Source: Geobacillus sp. 46C-IIa (GTDB lineage: Bacteria; Bacillota; Bacilli; Bacillales; Anoxybacillaceae). From it: DNA of 64,000 nt. The stretch spans positions 1,332,001 through 1,396,000 of the forward strand of contig NZ_CP061474.1 in the NCBI RefSeq assembly GCF_014679505.1, read 5' to 3'. The notes under the pieces were generated by a model. It made no database searches and was not told the origin of the DNA. It saw nothing but the letters and a program-made list of their open reading frames with translations. Position numbers and translations under genes: made by a program. The stretch's first letter is position 1; every line of letters begins with the position of its first letter. Of this stretch, positions 33,640 to 42,769 are shown one piece after another.

Positions 33640-35496
33640 ATGGTGGCCGATGAACGAAGCGCGTTGATTGCCGCGCTCAAACGGTCGCAAGCGGCCGACG
33701 GATCGTGGCGGTTTCCGTTTGAAACAGGCATTTCGACAGACGCCTATATGATCATTTTATTGCGGACTCTTGAAATAAATGATGAACCGTTGATTCAAGC
33801 GCTCGTCGAGCGAATAGAGAGCCGGCAAGGGACAGACGGGGCGTGGAAGCTGTTTGCGGATGAAGGCGACGGCAACGTCACCGCGACAGCGGAAGCGTAT
33901 TATGCGCTGCTTTACTCCGGTTATCGGCAACCAACCGATCCGCACATACGAAAAGCGAAACAGTACATTTTGGACATGGGCGGCCTTGACCGCGTCCACT
34001 TGTTTACAAAGGTGATGCTCGCGTTGACCGGGCAGTACCCATGGCCGACTCGTTTCCCGCTGCCGCTTGAATTTTTCTTGCTTCCGCCGTCGTTTCCGCT
34101 CAATATGTACGACCTTTCCGTTTACGGAAGGGCGAATATGATCCCGCTTCTCATCGCGGCCGACAGCCGCTACAGCCGGAAAACGGCCAAAAGCCCGGAT
34201 CTGTCTGACTTGTTTGCCCCGCGCGGCGATTGGAGGATGCCGGAAGGCCGGTCGCTGCTATCCTACGTCAAACAGTCGCTCATCGGGCTTCCCGACGCGC
34301 TGCATCACGCCGCTAAACAGCGGGCGGTCCGTTATTTGTTTGAGCATATTGAACCGGACGGGACGCTGTACAGTTACTTCAGCTCGACATTTTTACTGAT
34401 TTTTGCGCTGCTCGCGCTCGGCTATCGGAAAGACGATCCGCTTATTAGGAAGGCTGTCCACGGCTTGCGCTCGTTGCGGACAACGATCGATGGGCATGCG
34501 CATATGCAATATACGACCGCTGCGGTTTGGAATACGGCGCTAGCGAGTTATGCGCTGCAAGAAGCAGGCATACCGCTGACCGACCGGACGATCGAAAAAG
34601 CGAACCGCTATTTGTTGTCGCGCCAGCACGTCCGCTACGGCGATTGGGCGGTGCACAACCCATATGGCATACCGGGCGGCTGGGGATTTTCCGATGTCAA
34701 CACGATGAACCCGGATGTCGACGATACGACCGCCGCGCTGCGCGCCATTCGTCGGGCGGCAGCGAAAGAGACAGCGTTTCGCCATGCGTGGGACCGAGCC
34801 AACCAATGGCTGTTTTCGATGCAAAACGATGACGGCGGCTTTGCGGCGTTTGAAAAAAACGTCAGCCACCGCTTTTGGCGTTATTTGCCAATTGAAGGGG
34901 CGGAGTTTTTGCTGATGGATCCATCCACGGCTGACCTCACCGGGCGGACGCTCGAATATTTCGGGACATTCACCGGGATCACGAAAGACCATCGCGCCGC
35001 CTCCCGCGCTGTCGACTGGCTGCTAAGCCATCAAGAACGAAACGGCGCGTGGTACGGTCGTTGGGGGATTTGCTATATATACGGCACATGGGCGGCCATC
35101 ACTGGGCTTGCAGCCGTCGGCGTCCCCGCTCGCCACCCTGCGCTGCAAAAAGCCGTCCGCTGGTTGTTGAGCATCCAAAACGATGACGGCGGCTGGGGCG
35201 AATCGTGCAAAAGCGACGGAGCGAAAACGTACGTGCCGCTTGGCGCCAGCACGCCGGTTCATACCGCCTGGGCGCTTGATGGGCTAGTCGCCGCTGCCGA
35301 GCGTCCGACCGCGGAAATAAAAGCCGGCTTTCGCGCCTTATTCCGCTTGCTTCATCATCCGGACTGGACGGCCTCATATCCGGTCGGACAAGGAATGGCC
35401 GGCGCCTTTTACATCCACTACCATGGCTATCGTCACATATTCCCGCTGCTCGCTTTGGCCCATTACGAGCAAAAGTTCGGCCCGCTTGACGATTAG
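33640..35496 (+). CDS. sqhC: squalene-hopene/sesquarterpene cyclase family enzyme
   Basis: 618 residues, ATG 33640 behind AAAAGGAAGG. The catalytic acid motif DVDD is at about residues 355-358 (NPDVDDTTAAL), and QW repeats are seen as QAADGSW, QNDDGGF, QERNGAW and QNDDGGW. The blocks GGWGFSDVNTMNPD, DPSTADLTGRTL, WYGRWGICYIYGTWAA and GESCKSDGAKTYVPL resemble B. subtilis SqhC, which cyclises tetraprenyl-curcumene to sporulenes, more than Alicyclobacillus squalene-hopene cyclase. Either polyprene or squalene could be the substrate. It is a monotopic membrane enzyme. Confidence 0.88.
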   Translation: MVADERSALIAALKRSQAADGSWRFPFETGISTDAYMIILLRTLEINDEPLIQALVERIESRQGTDGAWKLFADEGDGNVTATAEAYYALLYSGYRQPTDPHIRKAKQYILDMGGLDRVHLFTKVMLALTGQYPWPTRFPLPLEFFLLPPSFPLNMYDLSVYGRANMIPLLIAADSRYSRKTAKSPDLSDLFAPRGDWRMPEGRSLLSYVKQSLIGLPDALHHAAKQRAVRYLFEHIEPDGTLYSYFSSTFLLIFALLALGYRKDDPLIRKAVHGLRSLRTTIDGHAHMQYTTAAVWNTALASYALQEAGIPLTDRTIEKANRYLLSRQHVRYGDWAVHNPYGIPGGWGFSDVNTMNPDVDDTTAALRAIRRAAAKETAFRHAWDRANQWLFSMQNDDGGFAAFEKNVSHRFWRYLPIEGAEFLLMDPSTADLTGRTLEYFGTFTGITKDHRAASRAVDWLLSHQERNGAWYGRWGICYIYGTWAAITGLAAVGVPARHPALQKAVRWLLSIQNDDGGWGESCKSDGAKTYVPLGASTPVHTAWALDGLVAAAERPTAEIKAGFRALFRLLHHPDWTASYPVGQGMAGAFYIHYHGYRHIFPLLALAHYEQKFGPLDD

Positions 35497-35557
35497 TCGT
35501 CTGCTTGCCGTTTGCCTATTTGGCTATACTAACAAAAAAGCAAAGGAGGCAAACGGC

Positions 35558-35845
35558 ATGGCCAAAATCAATGGACGCCTGATCACGGGCACGTACGATG
35601 AACAAGGCACCTCCTTTACCATTCAGCAGTTCAAAATGTTCTCGGTCGAGTCCGTGCTTCGGCAAGGCGAGCTTGAGGAGCTGGAAGAATACTTACGGCA
35701 CCATGAAGAAACTGAACAGGAAGGACAGGTCGTCATCCTGTACGGCCAAATGCCCGTCTGGCTGTCGGCCGACGAAGTCGGGCAATGTCTCGCCGATTTG
35801 GAAGTCATTCGCTCCCAATGGCCGCACCAGCAAACGGAAACATAA
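35558..35845 (+). CDS. small acidic protein, function unknown
   Basis: 95 residues; ATG 35558 is eight bases after AAAGGAGG, and a TATACT -10-like box lies at 35525-35530. The sequence reads as a small alpha/beta domain (KINGRLITGTYDEQGTSFT, then FSVESVLRQGELEELEEYL) with no Cys, signal peptide or membrane segment. I do not recognise the family. It lies 62 bp after the cyclase gene but seems to have its own promoter. Confidence 0.65.
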   Translation: MAKINGRLITGTYDEQGTSFTIQQFKMFSVESVLRQGELEELEEYLRHHEETEQEGQVVILYGQMPVWLSADEVGQCLADLEVIRSQWPHQQTET

Positions 35846-35952
35846 ACGGCTAACAGGAGGTTTACGCGCCAGCACCGCCCAGCCATTACTTGCTGTGTTT
35901 CACTGTTGTCGGGCTAACTTGAAACGAACACGGGTCTTCGTAAGCAGAAAAG

Positions 35953-35981
35953 GGAGATGCCATCGTAGGCAGATGGCATCT
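35953..35981 (+). terminator. perfect hairpin after the small acidic protein gene
   Basis: GAGATGCCATC (35953-35963) pairs with GATGGCATCTC (35971-35981) across seven bases. Only TGTTCT follows, so termination strength is uncertain. Confidence 0.55.
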
Positions 35982-36009
35982 CTGTTCTATGACAGCTGCA
36001 GCCATCTAA

Positions 36010-36018
36010 TGGTATAAT
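36010..36018 (+). promoter_or_regulatory. extended -10 promoter element
   Basis: TGGTATAAT at 36010-36018 is an extended -10; ATGACA at 35988-35993 would be a -35 at a poor 19-bp spacing. It should drive the pterin dehydratase and 3-hydroxybutyrate dehydrogenase genes. Confidence 0.5.
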
Positions 36019-36273
36019 AGAGGCAAAGTTGGCGGATCAAGGAATGGACTTGAAACTGTACCCGGGCATTCATACGAGCGGCATACACATTCAGCGGACG
36101 CCCAATGGGACGGACGGTGCGGAATGGGCGGAGTACCCTGTGGCACGAGCCCCCTTCATTTGTCCAGCGCTGGTGAATGGGATGTCGCCTTGCGACTATT
36201 TTTTCGCGATTGTTTGCTGACCGATGGGTTCGCTGGCCGACAAATTTCAACATATTGAGAGCGAGGGATAAAG

Positions 36274-36579
36274 GTGCGGCTGACCGAAACAGAAGTGCAA
36301 GCGCTGCTTGCTGAGACAGACGGCTGGAAGCTCACTGACGAGCGGTGGATTGTGAAAAAATACCGTTTTCAAGACTATTTGCAAGGAATCGAGTTCGTCC
36401 GGCAAATCGCCGTCATTTCCGAAAATGCGAACCACCATCCGTTCATTTCGATCGACTACAAGCTCATCACCGTGAAGCTGTCATCATGGCGGGCCAAAGG
36501 GTTGACGACGCTCGATTTTGACTTGGCCAAACAATACGATGACGTGTATAAACAAATGAAGCAGGGGGAAGGGGAATGA
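36274..36579 (+). CDS. phhB: 4a-hydroxytetrahydrobiopterin dehydratase
   Basis: 101 residues from GTG 36274 (GAGCGAGGGATAAAG before it). The signature [EDKH]xxxH[HN]P appears as ENANHHPFI near residue 50, with DYKLITVKL and the C-terminal helix [12 protein letters not shown], the pterin-4a-carbinolamine dehydratase fold. It recycles the pterin made by aromatic amino acid hydroxylases, or may act in molybdopterin-related chemistry. No phenylalanine hydroxylase gene is in the window. The stop overlaps the next start (ATGA). Confidence 0.87.
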   Translation: MRLTETEVQALLAETDGWKLTDERWIVKKYRFQDYLQGIEFVRQIAVISENANHHPFISIDYKLITVKLSSWRAKGLTTLDFDLAKQYDDVYKQMKQGEGE

Positions 36580-37352
36580 TGGAACATCGCACAGCCCTCG
36601 TCACCGGAGCGGCGCGGGGGATCGGTTATGAAGTGGCGAAAACATTGGCAGCAAACGGCGCAAAAGTTGTGCTCGCCGACTTGAAGCAGGAAGAGGTGGA
36701 ACAGGCGGCAGAGTCGTTGCGGCAACTAGGCTGCGAGGCCGTCGGCGTCACGTGTGACGTGACGGCGGAAGAAGAGGTGAAGCAAACGATCCATGAAGCG
36801 GTCAAACGGTGGGGGCGCCTCGATATTGTCGTAAATAACGCTGGTTTGCAATATGTCGCCAATATCGAGGATTTTCCGACCGAGAAGTTTGAGCAGTTGA
36901 TCCGCGTCATGCTCGTCGGCCCGTTTTTGGCGATCAAGCATGCGTTTCCGCTGATGAAGGAGCAGCGCTACGGCCGCATCATCAACATGGCGTCAATCAA
37001 TGGATTGATCGGATTCGCTGGAAAAGCAGCCTACAACAGCGCAAAACACGGGGTGATCGGCTTAACGAAAGTGGCGGCGCTAGAAGGAGCACCGTACGGC
37101 ATTACGGTGAACGCCCTTTGTCCGGGCTATGTCGACACAGAACTCGTCCGCAACCAGCTTGCCGATTTGGCGGCGTCAAGAAAAGTGCCGCTTGAGAAGG
37201 TGCTCGAGGAAGTGATTTACCCGCTCGTGCCGCAACGGCGGCTCTTGTCGGTGGAAGAAATCGCCCATTACGTTCTCTTTTTGGCAGGCGAACAAGCGAA
37301 AGGCGTCACTGGGCAGGCGGTTGTGATCGATGGCGGATATACGGCGCAATGA
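36576..37352 (+). CDS. 3-hydroxybutyrate dehydrogenase (SDR family)
   Basis: 258 residues, ATG 36576 with GGGGAAGGGGA before it, overlapping the pterin dehydratase gene by four bases. It is a classical short-chain dehydrogenase: cofactor motif TGAARGIG near residue 10, NNAG near residue 90, catalytic Ser in MASINGLIG and YNSAKHG with Tyr and Lys. [16 protein letters not shown] and [13 protein letters not shown] are typical of D-3-hydroxybutyrate dehydrogenases. It would convert 3-hydroxybutyrate to acetoacetate with NAD. Confidence 0.82.
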   Translation: MMEHRTALVTGAARGIGYEVAKTLAANGAKVVLADLKQEEVEQAAESLRQLGCEAVGVTCDVTAEEEVKQTIHEAVKRWGRLDIVVNNAGLQYVANIEDFPTEKFEQLIRVMLVGPFLAIKHAFPLMKEQRYGRIINMASINGLIGFAGKAAYNSAKHGVIGLTKVAALEGAPYGITVNALCPGYVDTELVRNQLADLAASRKVPLEKVLEEVIYPLVPQRRLLSVEEIAHYVLFLAGEQAKGVTGQAVVIDGGYTAQ

Positions 37353-37545
37353 GGCGAAACAAAATGTCCAATCGCGGAGCGGTTTCGTTTCGAAGCCGAA
37401 AAAGGCTGACTTCGAAGGTTCAGCCTCTCAGCCGAATACGTGGTCTAAATCGTTTCGTGTGCAGATCGTCAGAAAAGATGGATGGACCAAAAAGGAGATT
37501 CGTCTTCGATGCAGCATCATGTTGTTCTGCGTATATAGCACAAAA

Positions 37546-37575
37546 GAAGGTGTCCCGTTGCTTCGGGACACCTTC
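37546..37575 (-). terminator. terminator of the YceI gene
   Basis: GAAGGTGTCCCG (37546-37557) pairs perfectly with CGGGACACCTTC (37564-37575). On the minus strand it is followed by TTTTG (the AAAA at 37542-37545). The gap 37353-37545 holds only a weaker hairpin (AGGCTGA at 37403 with TCAGCCT at 37420). Confidence 0.75.
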
Positions 37576-37589
37576 TTCGCTGCGGCCGT

Positions 37590-38117
37590 TCAGCTGAGGG
37601 CGAACTCAAAGCTGGCGTTGAGTTTGACCTCTTTTCCGACAAGGAATCCGCCAGTTTCGAGCGCGACGTTCCATACTAATCCGTAATCTTCGCGATTGAT
37701 CGTTCCTTCGACGTCAAAGCCGACGGTGATGCCGCCAGTGAGCGGGTTTTTCACTTGTCCATTGTATTCGACTTTGAACGTTTCTGTTCTCGTCACGCCG
37801 CGAATCGTCAGCTGTCCAGTTACTTCGTATTCCGTGTCGGACAGTTTGTGCACCGAGTCGCTGACAAACGTAATGGTCGGGTGGTTCTCAACATCGAAAA
37901 AGTCAGCGGAGCGGAGGTGGTTGTCGCGGTCGGCGTTTTTCGTATCGATTGAAGCAGCGTCCACCGTTACCTTTACTTTCAACGATTCGAGCGCGTTGAT
38001 ATCTCCTTGCACATCGACGTCGAAGTTGGTGAATTCCCCTTTTGCTTTGGAAATCATCATATGCCGGACTTGAAAAGTGATCGAGCTGTGCGCTTTGTCA
38101 AGTTGGAATATTGTCAT
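37590..38117 (-). CDS. YceI family lipocalin-like protein
   Basis: 175 residues with no signal peptide, behind GAGGGGGAGAATA. The beta-barrel pattern of YceI proteins is clear: DKAHSSITFQVRHMMISKAKGEF at the start, DRDNHLRSADFFDVENHP near residue 65 and ITVGFDVEGTINREDYGL near residue 130. Members bind polyisoprenoid or amphiphilic molecules. Bacillales forms are cytoplasmic and often respond to stress. Two palindromes lie just upstream (38139 and 38175), in the region shared with murR. Confidence 0.87.
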   Translation of the reverse strand: MTIFQLDKAHSSITFQVRHMMISKAKGEFTNFDVDVQGDINALESLKVKVTVDAASIDTKNADRDNHLRSADFFDVENHPTITFVSDSVHKLSDTEYEVTGQLTIRGVTRTETFKVEYNGQVKNPLTGGITVGFDVEGTINREDYGLVWNVALETGGFLVGKEVKLNASFEFALS

Positions 38118-38138
38118 TATTCTCCCCCTCTTGGTTAC

Positions 38139-38157
38139 TTAATGATCCCATCATTAA
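38139..38157 (-). promoter_or_regulatory. inverted repeat upstream of the YceI gene
   Basis: TTAATGA (38139-38145) and TCATTAA (38151-38157) around TCCCA make a perfect 7-bp inverted repeat, 22 bp before the YceI start. It is a candidate operator for a dimeric regulator such as a MarR-type repressor; the regulator is unknown. Confidence 0.45.
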
Positions 38158-38174
38158 TCATAGCAAATATATAT

Positions 38175-38201
38175 CTTGAATTCAAATGTTTTTTATTCAA
38201 G
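38175..38201. promoter_or_regulatory. second inverted repeat in the yceI-murR divergent region
   Basis: CTTGAAT (38175-38181) and ATTCAAG (38195-38201) are separated by 13 bp. It is AT-rich and lies between the divergent genes, and could serve either. Confidence 0.35.
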
Positions 38202-38277
38202 TTTTTTATGATGTAGAGTCCAAAGGGATATCCGTGATAAGATGGGGATAGCAACGGTGGCCGGAAAGGATGGGACC

Positions 38278-39138
38278 ATGATGAATGAAATAGGGATCTT
38301 AACGAAAATCGAACAGCAGCTTGAGCAATTGTCACCGGCGGAGCAAAAAGTGGCTGCCTATATTCTTCGCCATGCGGAGCTGATTTCGACGATGACCACC
38401 AAAGAACTGGCGCGGGCGGCTAATACAAGCGAAGCGAGCGTCGTTCGCTTTTGCAAGGCGATCGGCATCGGCAGTTTTCCAGGATTGAAGCTGGCACTTG
38501 TCCGCGAGTTGGCGATGGCGGATATGAACATTAATGATTTTTCCATCATTGACAAACCGAATGCGCCGTATGAGCTGTTTATGAAGGTGACCTATGTGAA
38601 TAAGGCGGCCATTGAGGCGACGACGACAACACTCGATAAGCGCGAGTTAGAAAAAGCGGCCGAGGCGATAATGAAAGCGGAGCGGGTGGTGTTTTACGGA
38701 GTTGGCGGCTCAGCAGCCGCCGCGGTGGACGCTAGTTATAAGTTTACGAAGCTTGGCTACATGGCGGCAACATCGCCTGATTTTCATACGATGCTGCCAC
38801 TGGTGGCCCATTTGAAAGAAGGAGATGTGTTCGTCGCCATATCGACGTCAGGACGGACGAAAGATGTCCTGGAGATCGCCCGGTTTGCAAAAAAGCAGCA
38901 GGCGACGGTCATTGCCATTACAAAGCTTGATCCGGCATCACCGTTATATAAGGAAGCGGATATTCGACTTGCGGTGCCGGATGTTGAGCAAGACCATCGC
39001 ATTGGCAGCATGGCATCGAGAATGGTGCAGCTCAACGTGATCGATGCGCTCTATGTAATCATGTTTCATCGTGTAGGCAGCCGAGTGATTGAACGATTTC
39101 ACCAGACAAGAGAAGAAGTGGTGCGGTTGCGGAGGTAA
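38278..39138 (+). CDS. murR: MurR/RpiR-type transcriptional regulator
   Basis: 286 residues, ATG 38278 seven bases after GGAAAGGA. The N-terminal HTH (about residues 1-77) shows LSPAEQKVAAYIL and ANTSEASVVRFCKAIGIGSFPGLK. The SIS domain (about 110-250) shows VVFYGVGGSAAAAVDASYKF and ISTSGRTKDVLE, and binds a phosphosugar. Placed directly before murQ and murP it should repress them and respond to N-acetylmuramate 6-phosphate, as known for E. coli MurR. A terminator-like GGGTCCG/CGGACCCGC hairpin with T-run follows at about 39138-39170. Confidence 0.85.
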   Translation: MMNEIGILTKIEQQLEQLSPAEQKVAAYILRHAELISTMTTKELARAANTSEASVVRFCKAIGIGSFPGLKLALVRELAMADMNINDFSIIDKPNAPYELFMKVTYVNKAAIEATTTTLDKRELEKAAEAIMKAERVVFYGVGGSAAAAVDASYKFTKLGYMAATSPDFHTMLPLVAHLKEGDVFVAISTSGRTKDVLEIARFAKKQQATVIAITKLDPASPLYKEADIRLAVPDVEQDHRIGSMASRMVQLNVIDALYVIMFHRVGSRVIERFHQTREEVVRLRR

Positions 39139-39198
39139 AGCGGGCCTGAGACGGACCCGCTTTTTTTGTAGGAATGTTTCAAACAAAAAAAGAATAGA

Positions 39199-39226
39199 TT
39201 GATATTTTATTTCATAAATTTATAAT
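39199..39226 (+). promoter_or_regulatory. promoter of murQ-murP-mupG
   Basis: TTGATA at 39199-39204, a 16-bp spacer and a perfect TATAAT at 39221-39226. Confidence 0.7.
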
Positions 39227-39239
39227 ATAATTATGAAAT
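39209..39239 (+). promoter_or_regulatory. candidate MurR operator over the murQ promoter
   Basis: ATTTCATAA (39209-39217) and its perfect inverted copy TTATGAAAT (39231-39239) flank 13 bp that contain the -10 box. Binding here would block RNA polymerase. That MurR is the binder is inferred from the gene order. Confidence 0.6.
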
Positions 39240-39273
39240 ATAATTTCCTACTGCATTCAAAGAGGTGACAAAA

Positions 39274-40161
39274 TTGTTTGAACATCTTGCGACAGAGCAA
39301 CGAAACGAAAAGACGAAACATTTGGATGGAATGACGACAAGGGAAATTTTACACGTCATGAATGAAGAAGACCAAGCGGCGGTCGTCGCCGTATCCAAGC
39401 AACTGGATTGTATTGAAAAAATCGTCCATCTTGTCATCGCTGCATTTCGGCGCGGGGGGAGGTTGATTTACGTTGGGGCGGGGACGAGCGGCCGGCTCGG
39501 ATTGCTTGATGCGGTCGAATGCCCGCCGACATTTGGAACTGAACCATCCATGGTGCAGGCGATTCTTGCCGGAGGGATAAAAGCGGTATCAAGAGCCGTG
39601 GAGGGAGCTGAAGATGATGAAGAGGCCGCTGTTCGTGATCTACAGGCAGCCGGTTTGACGAAAAACGATATCGTCATTGGCATTGCAGCGAGCGGCCGAA
39701 CGCCATATGTCGTCAGTGCACTTCGTTACGCCAAACAAATCGGGGCATCGACCGGAAGCATTGCCTGCAATAAAGGAGCGGTCATCAGCCAGTATGCCGA
39801 TGCGGCAGTGGAAATCGAAACAGGGCCGGAAGTATTGACCGGTTCAACGAGGCTAAAAGCGGGAACGGCGCAAAAAATGGTGCTGAACATGATTTCGACT
39901 GCTTCGATGGTTGGCATCGGCAAAGTATACGGCAACTGGATGGTCGACGTGCAGGCGACAAATGAAAAGCTCAAAGAGCGGGCGAAGCGGATTATGATGG
40001 AAACGACGGGAGTGAGCGCTGAAGAGGCGTCACGCTATTATGAACAAGCCAACGGGGAGGTGAAAACAGCGATCGTGATGATTTTGCGCCAATGTGGTTA
40101 TGAAGAGGCAAAAGAACGGCTGCAACAAGCCGAGGGGTTTGTACGTAAAGCGCTTGAATAA
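39274..40161 (+). CDS. murQ: N-acetylmuramic acid 6-phosphate etherase
   Basis: 295 residues. The start is taken as TTG 39274, six bases after AAAGAGGTG; the GTG at 39265 is part of that site. The SIS fold shows YVGAGTSGRLGLLDAVECPPTFG at about residue 65, the Glu-bearing AVEGAEDDEEAA stretch and IAASGRTPYVVSAL, and LTGSTRLKAGTAQK follows. It cleaves the lactyl ether of MurNAc-6-phosphate to GlcNAc-6-phosphate and D-lactate in the cytoplasm. Confidence 0.93.
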   Translation: MFEHLATEQRNEKTKHLDGMTTREILHVMNEEDQAAVVAVSKQLDCIEKIVHLVIAAFRRGGRLIYVGAGTSGRLGLLDAVECPPTFGTEPSMVQAILAGGIKAVSRAVEGAEDDEEAAVRDLQAAGLTKNDIVIGIAASGRTPYVVSALRYAKQIGASTGSIACNKGAVISQYADAAVEIETGPEVLTGSTRLKAGTAQKMVLNMISTASMVGIGKVYGNWMVDVQATNEKLKERAKRIMMETTGVSAEEASRYYEQANGEVKTAIVMILRQCGYEEAKERLQQAEGFVRKALE

Positions 40162-40185
40162 CGAATAAGGGGGAGAGAAACCATC

Positions 40186-41550
40186 ATGAATCGAGAACAA
40201 CAAATGGCGGCATCAATACTTCAACATGTTGGAGGAAAAGAAAACATCACCCGCATAGCCCATTGCATGACGCGGGTGCGCGTGTCGCTGCGCGATCCGG
40301 GCAAAGTGAACATGGACGCCTTAAAACAGATCGAAGGGGTCATGGGAGTCATTGAGGATGAGACTTTGCAAATCGTCGTTGGCCCGGGCGTGGTCAATAA
40401 AGTGGCGGCTGCGCTATGCGAGCTTACCGGTCTAGAGCTTGGAGAAGTGATCGAAGATGGGATGGAGGACATCGCAGAGCAGACAAAAGCAAAAGTGAAA
40501 GCGCGCCAGCAAACGCCGTTAAAGCGATTGCTTCGCAAAATCGGCAGCATCTTCATCCCGCTCATTCCCGGGTTGGTGGCGTCAGGGATTATTAACGGCA
40601 TCGCCAACTTTGCGAAAAACGCCGGTGTGGATCCGCAGACGACATGGCTGCAACTGTTGCTTTTGATAGGCGGCGGGATTTTTGCTTCGCTTGGCGTGTT
40701 AGTCGGATATAATACAGCGAAAGAGTTTGGCGGCACCCCTGTATTAGGGGCGATTGCCGGTATTCTCGTATTCAACCCGGCGCTGGCTGATATCAAACTA
40801 TTTGGGGAAGCGCTTACGCCCGGAAGGGGAGGATTGTTTGCCGTTTTGCTTGCCGCTTGGCTCATGGCGGTAGTCGAAAAACGGGTGCGTTCGTTTGTGC
40901 CGAATGCGGTCGATATTATTGTCACGCCGCTCATTACCGTGTTAATCGTCTGCCTGTTCACCTTGATCGCGGTACAGCCGCTTGCCGGATGGTTGTCGTT
41001 AGCGATTACAAGCGGGTTGAAAGCGGTGCTTGACATCGGTGGAGTAGTCGCTGGTGCTGTGTTGGCCGGAACGTTTTTGCCGCTCGTGATGGTTGGATTG
41101 CATCACGGATTAACCCCGATTCATATGGAGTTGATTCAAAAATTGGGCTCGACACCGCTACTGCCGGTATTGGCGATGGCCGGAGCTGGTCAAGTCGGGG
41201 CGGCGATGGCCGTGTATGTCAAAACAAAAAACAAGCGGCTTCGCAACATTATCAAAGGGGCGTTGCCGGTTGGATTTTTAGGCATCGGGGAACCGCTGTT
41301 GTACGGGGTGACATTGCCGCTTGGGCGGCCGTTTGTTACTGCGTGCCTTGGGGCGGCCGTCGGCGGTGCATTTCAAGCAGTGATGAAAACAGCGGCGTTT
41401 GGCATTGGCGTATCCGGACTGTCACTCATCCCCCTTATTGCGGATGGAAAGTATGTGATTTATTTCATCGGGCTCGTCATTTCGTACACGTTTGGGTTCC
41501 TATTTACGTATTGGTTCGGGTTTAAAGAAGAAATGGCGGCGCATATCTAG
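40186..41550 (+). CDS. murP: N-acetylmuramic acid-type PTS transporter, EIIBC
   Basis: 454 residues, ATG 40186 behind AAGGGGGAGAG. The IIB domain (residues about 1-90) has the phosphocysteine in ITRIAHCMTRVRV, followed by a linker. The IIC domain has about ten membrane segments with GGTPVLGAIAG, HHGLTPIHMELI and GFLGIGEPLLYGVTLPLG. There is no IIA domain, so it must use a IIA from another system (as MurP uses Crr). Together with murQ and mupG it makes a MurNAc uptake and recycling operon. Confidence 0.9.
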   Translation: MNREQQMAASILQHVGGKENITRIAHCMTRVRVSLRDPGKVNMDALKQIEGVMGVIEDETLQIVVGPGVVNKVAAALCELTGLELGEVIEDGMEDIAEQTKAKVKARQQTPLKRLLRKIGSIFIPLIPGLVASGIINGIANFAKNAGVDPQTTWLQLLLLIGGGIFASLGVLVGYNTAKEFGGTPVLGAIAGILVFNPALADIKLFGEALTPGRGGLFAVLLAAWLMAVVEKRVRSFVPNAVDIIVTPLITVLIVCLFTLIAVQPLAGWLSLAITSGLKAVLDIGGVVAGAVLAGTFLPLVMVGLHHGLTPIHMELIQKLGSTPLLPVLAMAGAGQVGAAMAVYVKTKNKRLRNIIKGALPVGFLGIGEPLLYGVTLPLGRPFVTACLGAAVGGAFQAVMKTAAFGIGVSGLSLIPLIADGKYVIYFIGLVISYTFGFLFTYWFGFKEEMAAHI

Positions 41551-41562
41551 TGAGGGATGACA

Positions 41563-42627
41563 ATGCTTTCTTTTTCGTTTTATCTTTTTCAGCCGCTCGA
41601 GCAAATCGAAGAAACATTTCAGCTTGCAGCGCGGTTTGGAGCGAAACAGTTGTTCACCTCGCTGCATGTTTCAAAAGGCCAAGAGCTTAGGGAGCGAAAA
41701 AAACTTGATCATATCCGCCAGTTTGCTTTCCGCTATGGCATCGGGGTCGTGGCTGATGCCACCCCCGCCGTCATGGCGCGTCTGTCAGCCGACACCGACA
41801 TCGGGGCGGCGCTCGGGCGTTGGGGGATTGTCGGGCTGCGGTTGGATGACGGCTTTTCTATGAAAGAAGCCGCTTCGTTGTCCAAACAAGTGAGTGTCGT
41901 GTTGAACGCCAGTACGATGACAGAACGGGAATGCAAAGAGCTGGCCTCTTATCAAGCGGACGAATCCAATGTGGAGGCATGGCATAATTTTTATCCCCGC
42001 CCGGAAACAGGGCTGGGAGGGGAGACGATGTTGGCGCAAAATCAACGGTTGCGCCGGTATGGCATTGAGACGATCGGCGCGTTTATTCCTGGTGATGCAA
42101 AAAAGCGTGGGCCGCTTTATGAAGGGTTGCCGACGTTAGAAGCCCACCGGAAAGCTGACCCCGTCTACGCCTATATCGAACTAGTGGAAACCTATGGGAT
42201 AAAGAAGGTGTTTATCGGCGACCTCGCCGTATCGGATGGGGTGCTTAGGCGCATGGATTGGGTGCGGTCAGGCGTTATCCCCATCCGCTACCGGCCGATT
42301 GTTGGAGCAGGTTGGTTGTCTTTGGTCGAAACAGTGCATACGAACCGGCGCGATGCGGCTCGCGATGTAATTCGTTCCGTTGAATCGCGTTGCTCCATTG
42401 CATGGCCGCAGGAAGCGCTGCATCCCATCCCCGCCGAGCCTCGTCGAACAGGCAGCATCACGATTGACAACGAACGGTACGGCCGTTACGCCGGTGAATT
42501 GCAGATGGCTTTGGTCGATCTCCCGGCTGATGATAGAGTCAATGTCATCGGTCAGGTGATCGAGGAAGATATGCCGTTGCTTCGGTACATTCGCGGCGGC
42601 CGACGATTTTGTCTCATTCGCTGCTAG
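41563..42627 (+). CDS. mupG: MupG-type 6-phospho-N-acetylmuramidase (DUF871)
   Basis: 354 residues. The start is ATG 41563, seven bases after GTGAGGG, with the alternative ATG at 41557 touching that site. The TIM barrel begins with SFYLFQPLEQIEETFQLA, and the middle holds VGLRLDDGFS, NFYPRPETGLGG and FIGDLAVSDG; the C-terminal barrel is cyclophilin-like with GRYAGELQMAL. S. aureus MupG of this family splits MurNAc-6P-GlcNAc, which MurP imports as a disaccharide. The operon therefore can take up both MurNAc and MurNAc-GlcNAc. Confidence 0.88.
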   Translation: MLSFSFYLFQPLEQIEETFQLAARFGAKQLFTSLHVSKGQELRERKKLDHIRQFAFRYGIGVVADATPAVMARLSADTDIGAALGRWGIVGLRLDDGFSMKEAASLSKQVSVVLNASTMTERECKELASYQADESNVEAWHNFYPRPETGLGGETMLAQNQRLRRYGIETIGAFIPGDAKKRGPLYEGLPTLEAHRKADPVYAYIELVETYGIKKVFIGDLAVSDGVLRRMDWVRSGVIPIRYRPIVGAGWLSLVETVHTNRRDAARDVIRSVESRCSIAWPQEALHPIPAEPRRTGSITIDNERYGRYAGELQMALVDLPADDRVNVIGQVIEEDMPLLRYIRGGRRFCLIRC

Positions 42628-42769
42628 CGGGGAGCCCCGTCGGCCGCTGGCGTGATGAAGATATAGGGAGATGGCTGCCCGATTCTTCGTCGCGCCTTGG
42701 TGCAACGAGGGCAAGCCCATGGCCTGCCCTCGACGTTGAAAAGGCGTACCATCACGCACTAGATTCGTT

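Larger units (their letters stand above)
35846..36273. other. intergenic stretch with hairpin, promoter and an uncertain small frame
   Basis: It holds the perfect hairpin at 35953-35981 and the promoter at 36010-36018. A 59-codon frame (ATG 36044 to 36220, beginning MDLKLYPGIH) has AAGGA abutting its ATG and is probably the leader of the pterin dehydratase transcript rather than a gene. I see nothing else. Confidence 0.45.

Noticed and set aside
36029..36220. A small open frame before the pterin dehydratase gene
   Set aside because: Its first codon lies at the predicted transcription start and the alternative ATG has AAGGA touching it, so it is more likely leader RNA.
40221..41036. A 271-codon minus-strand frame
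   Set aside because: Antisense to murP; composition (S/T/P-rich) is typical of a shadow frame.
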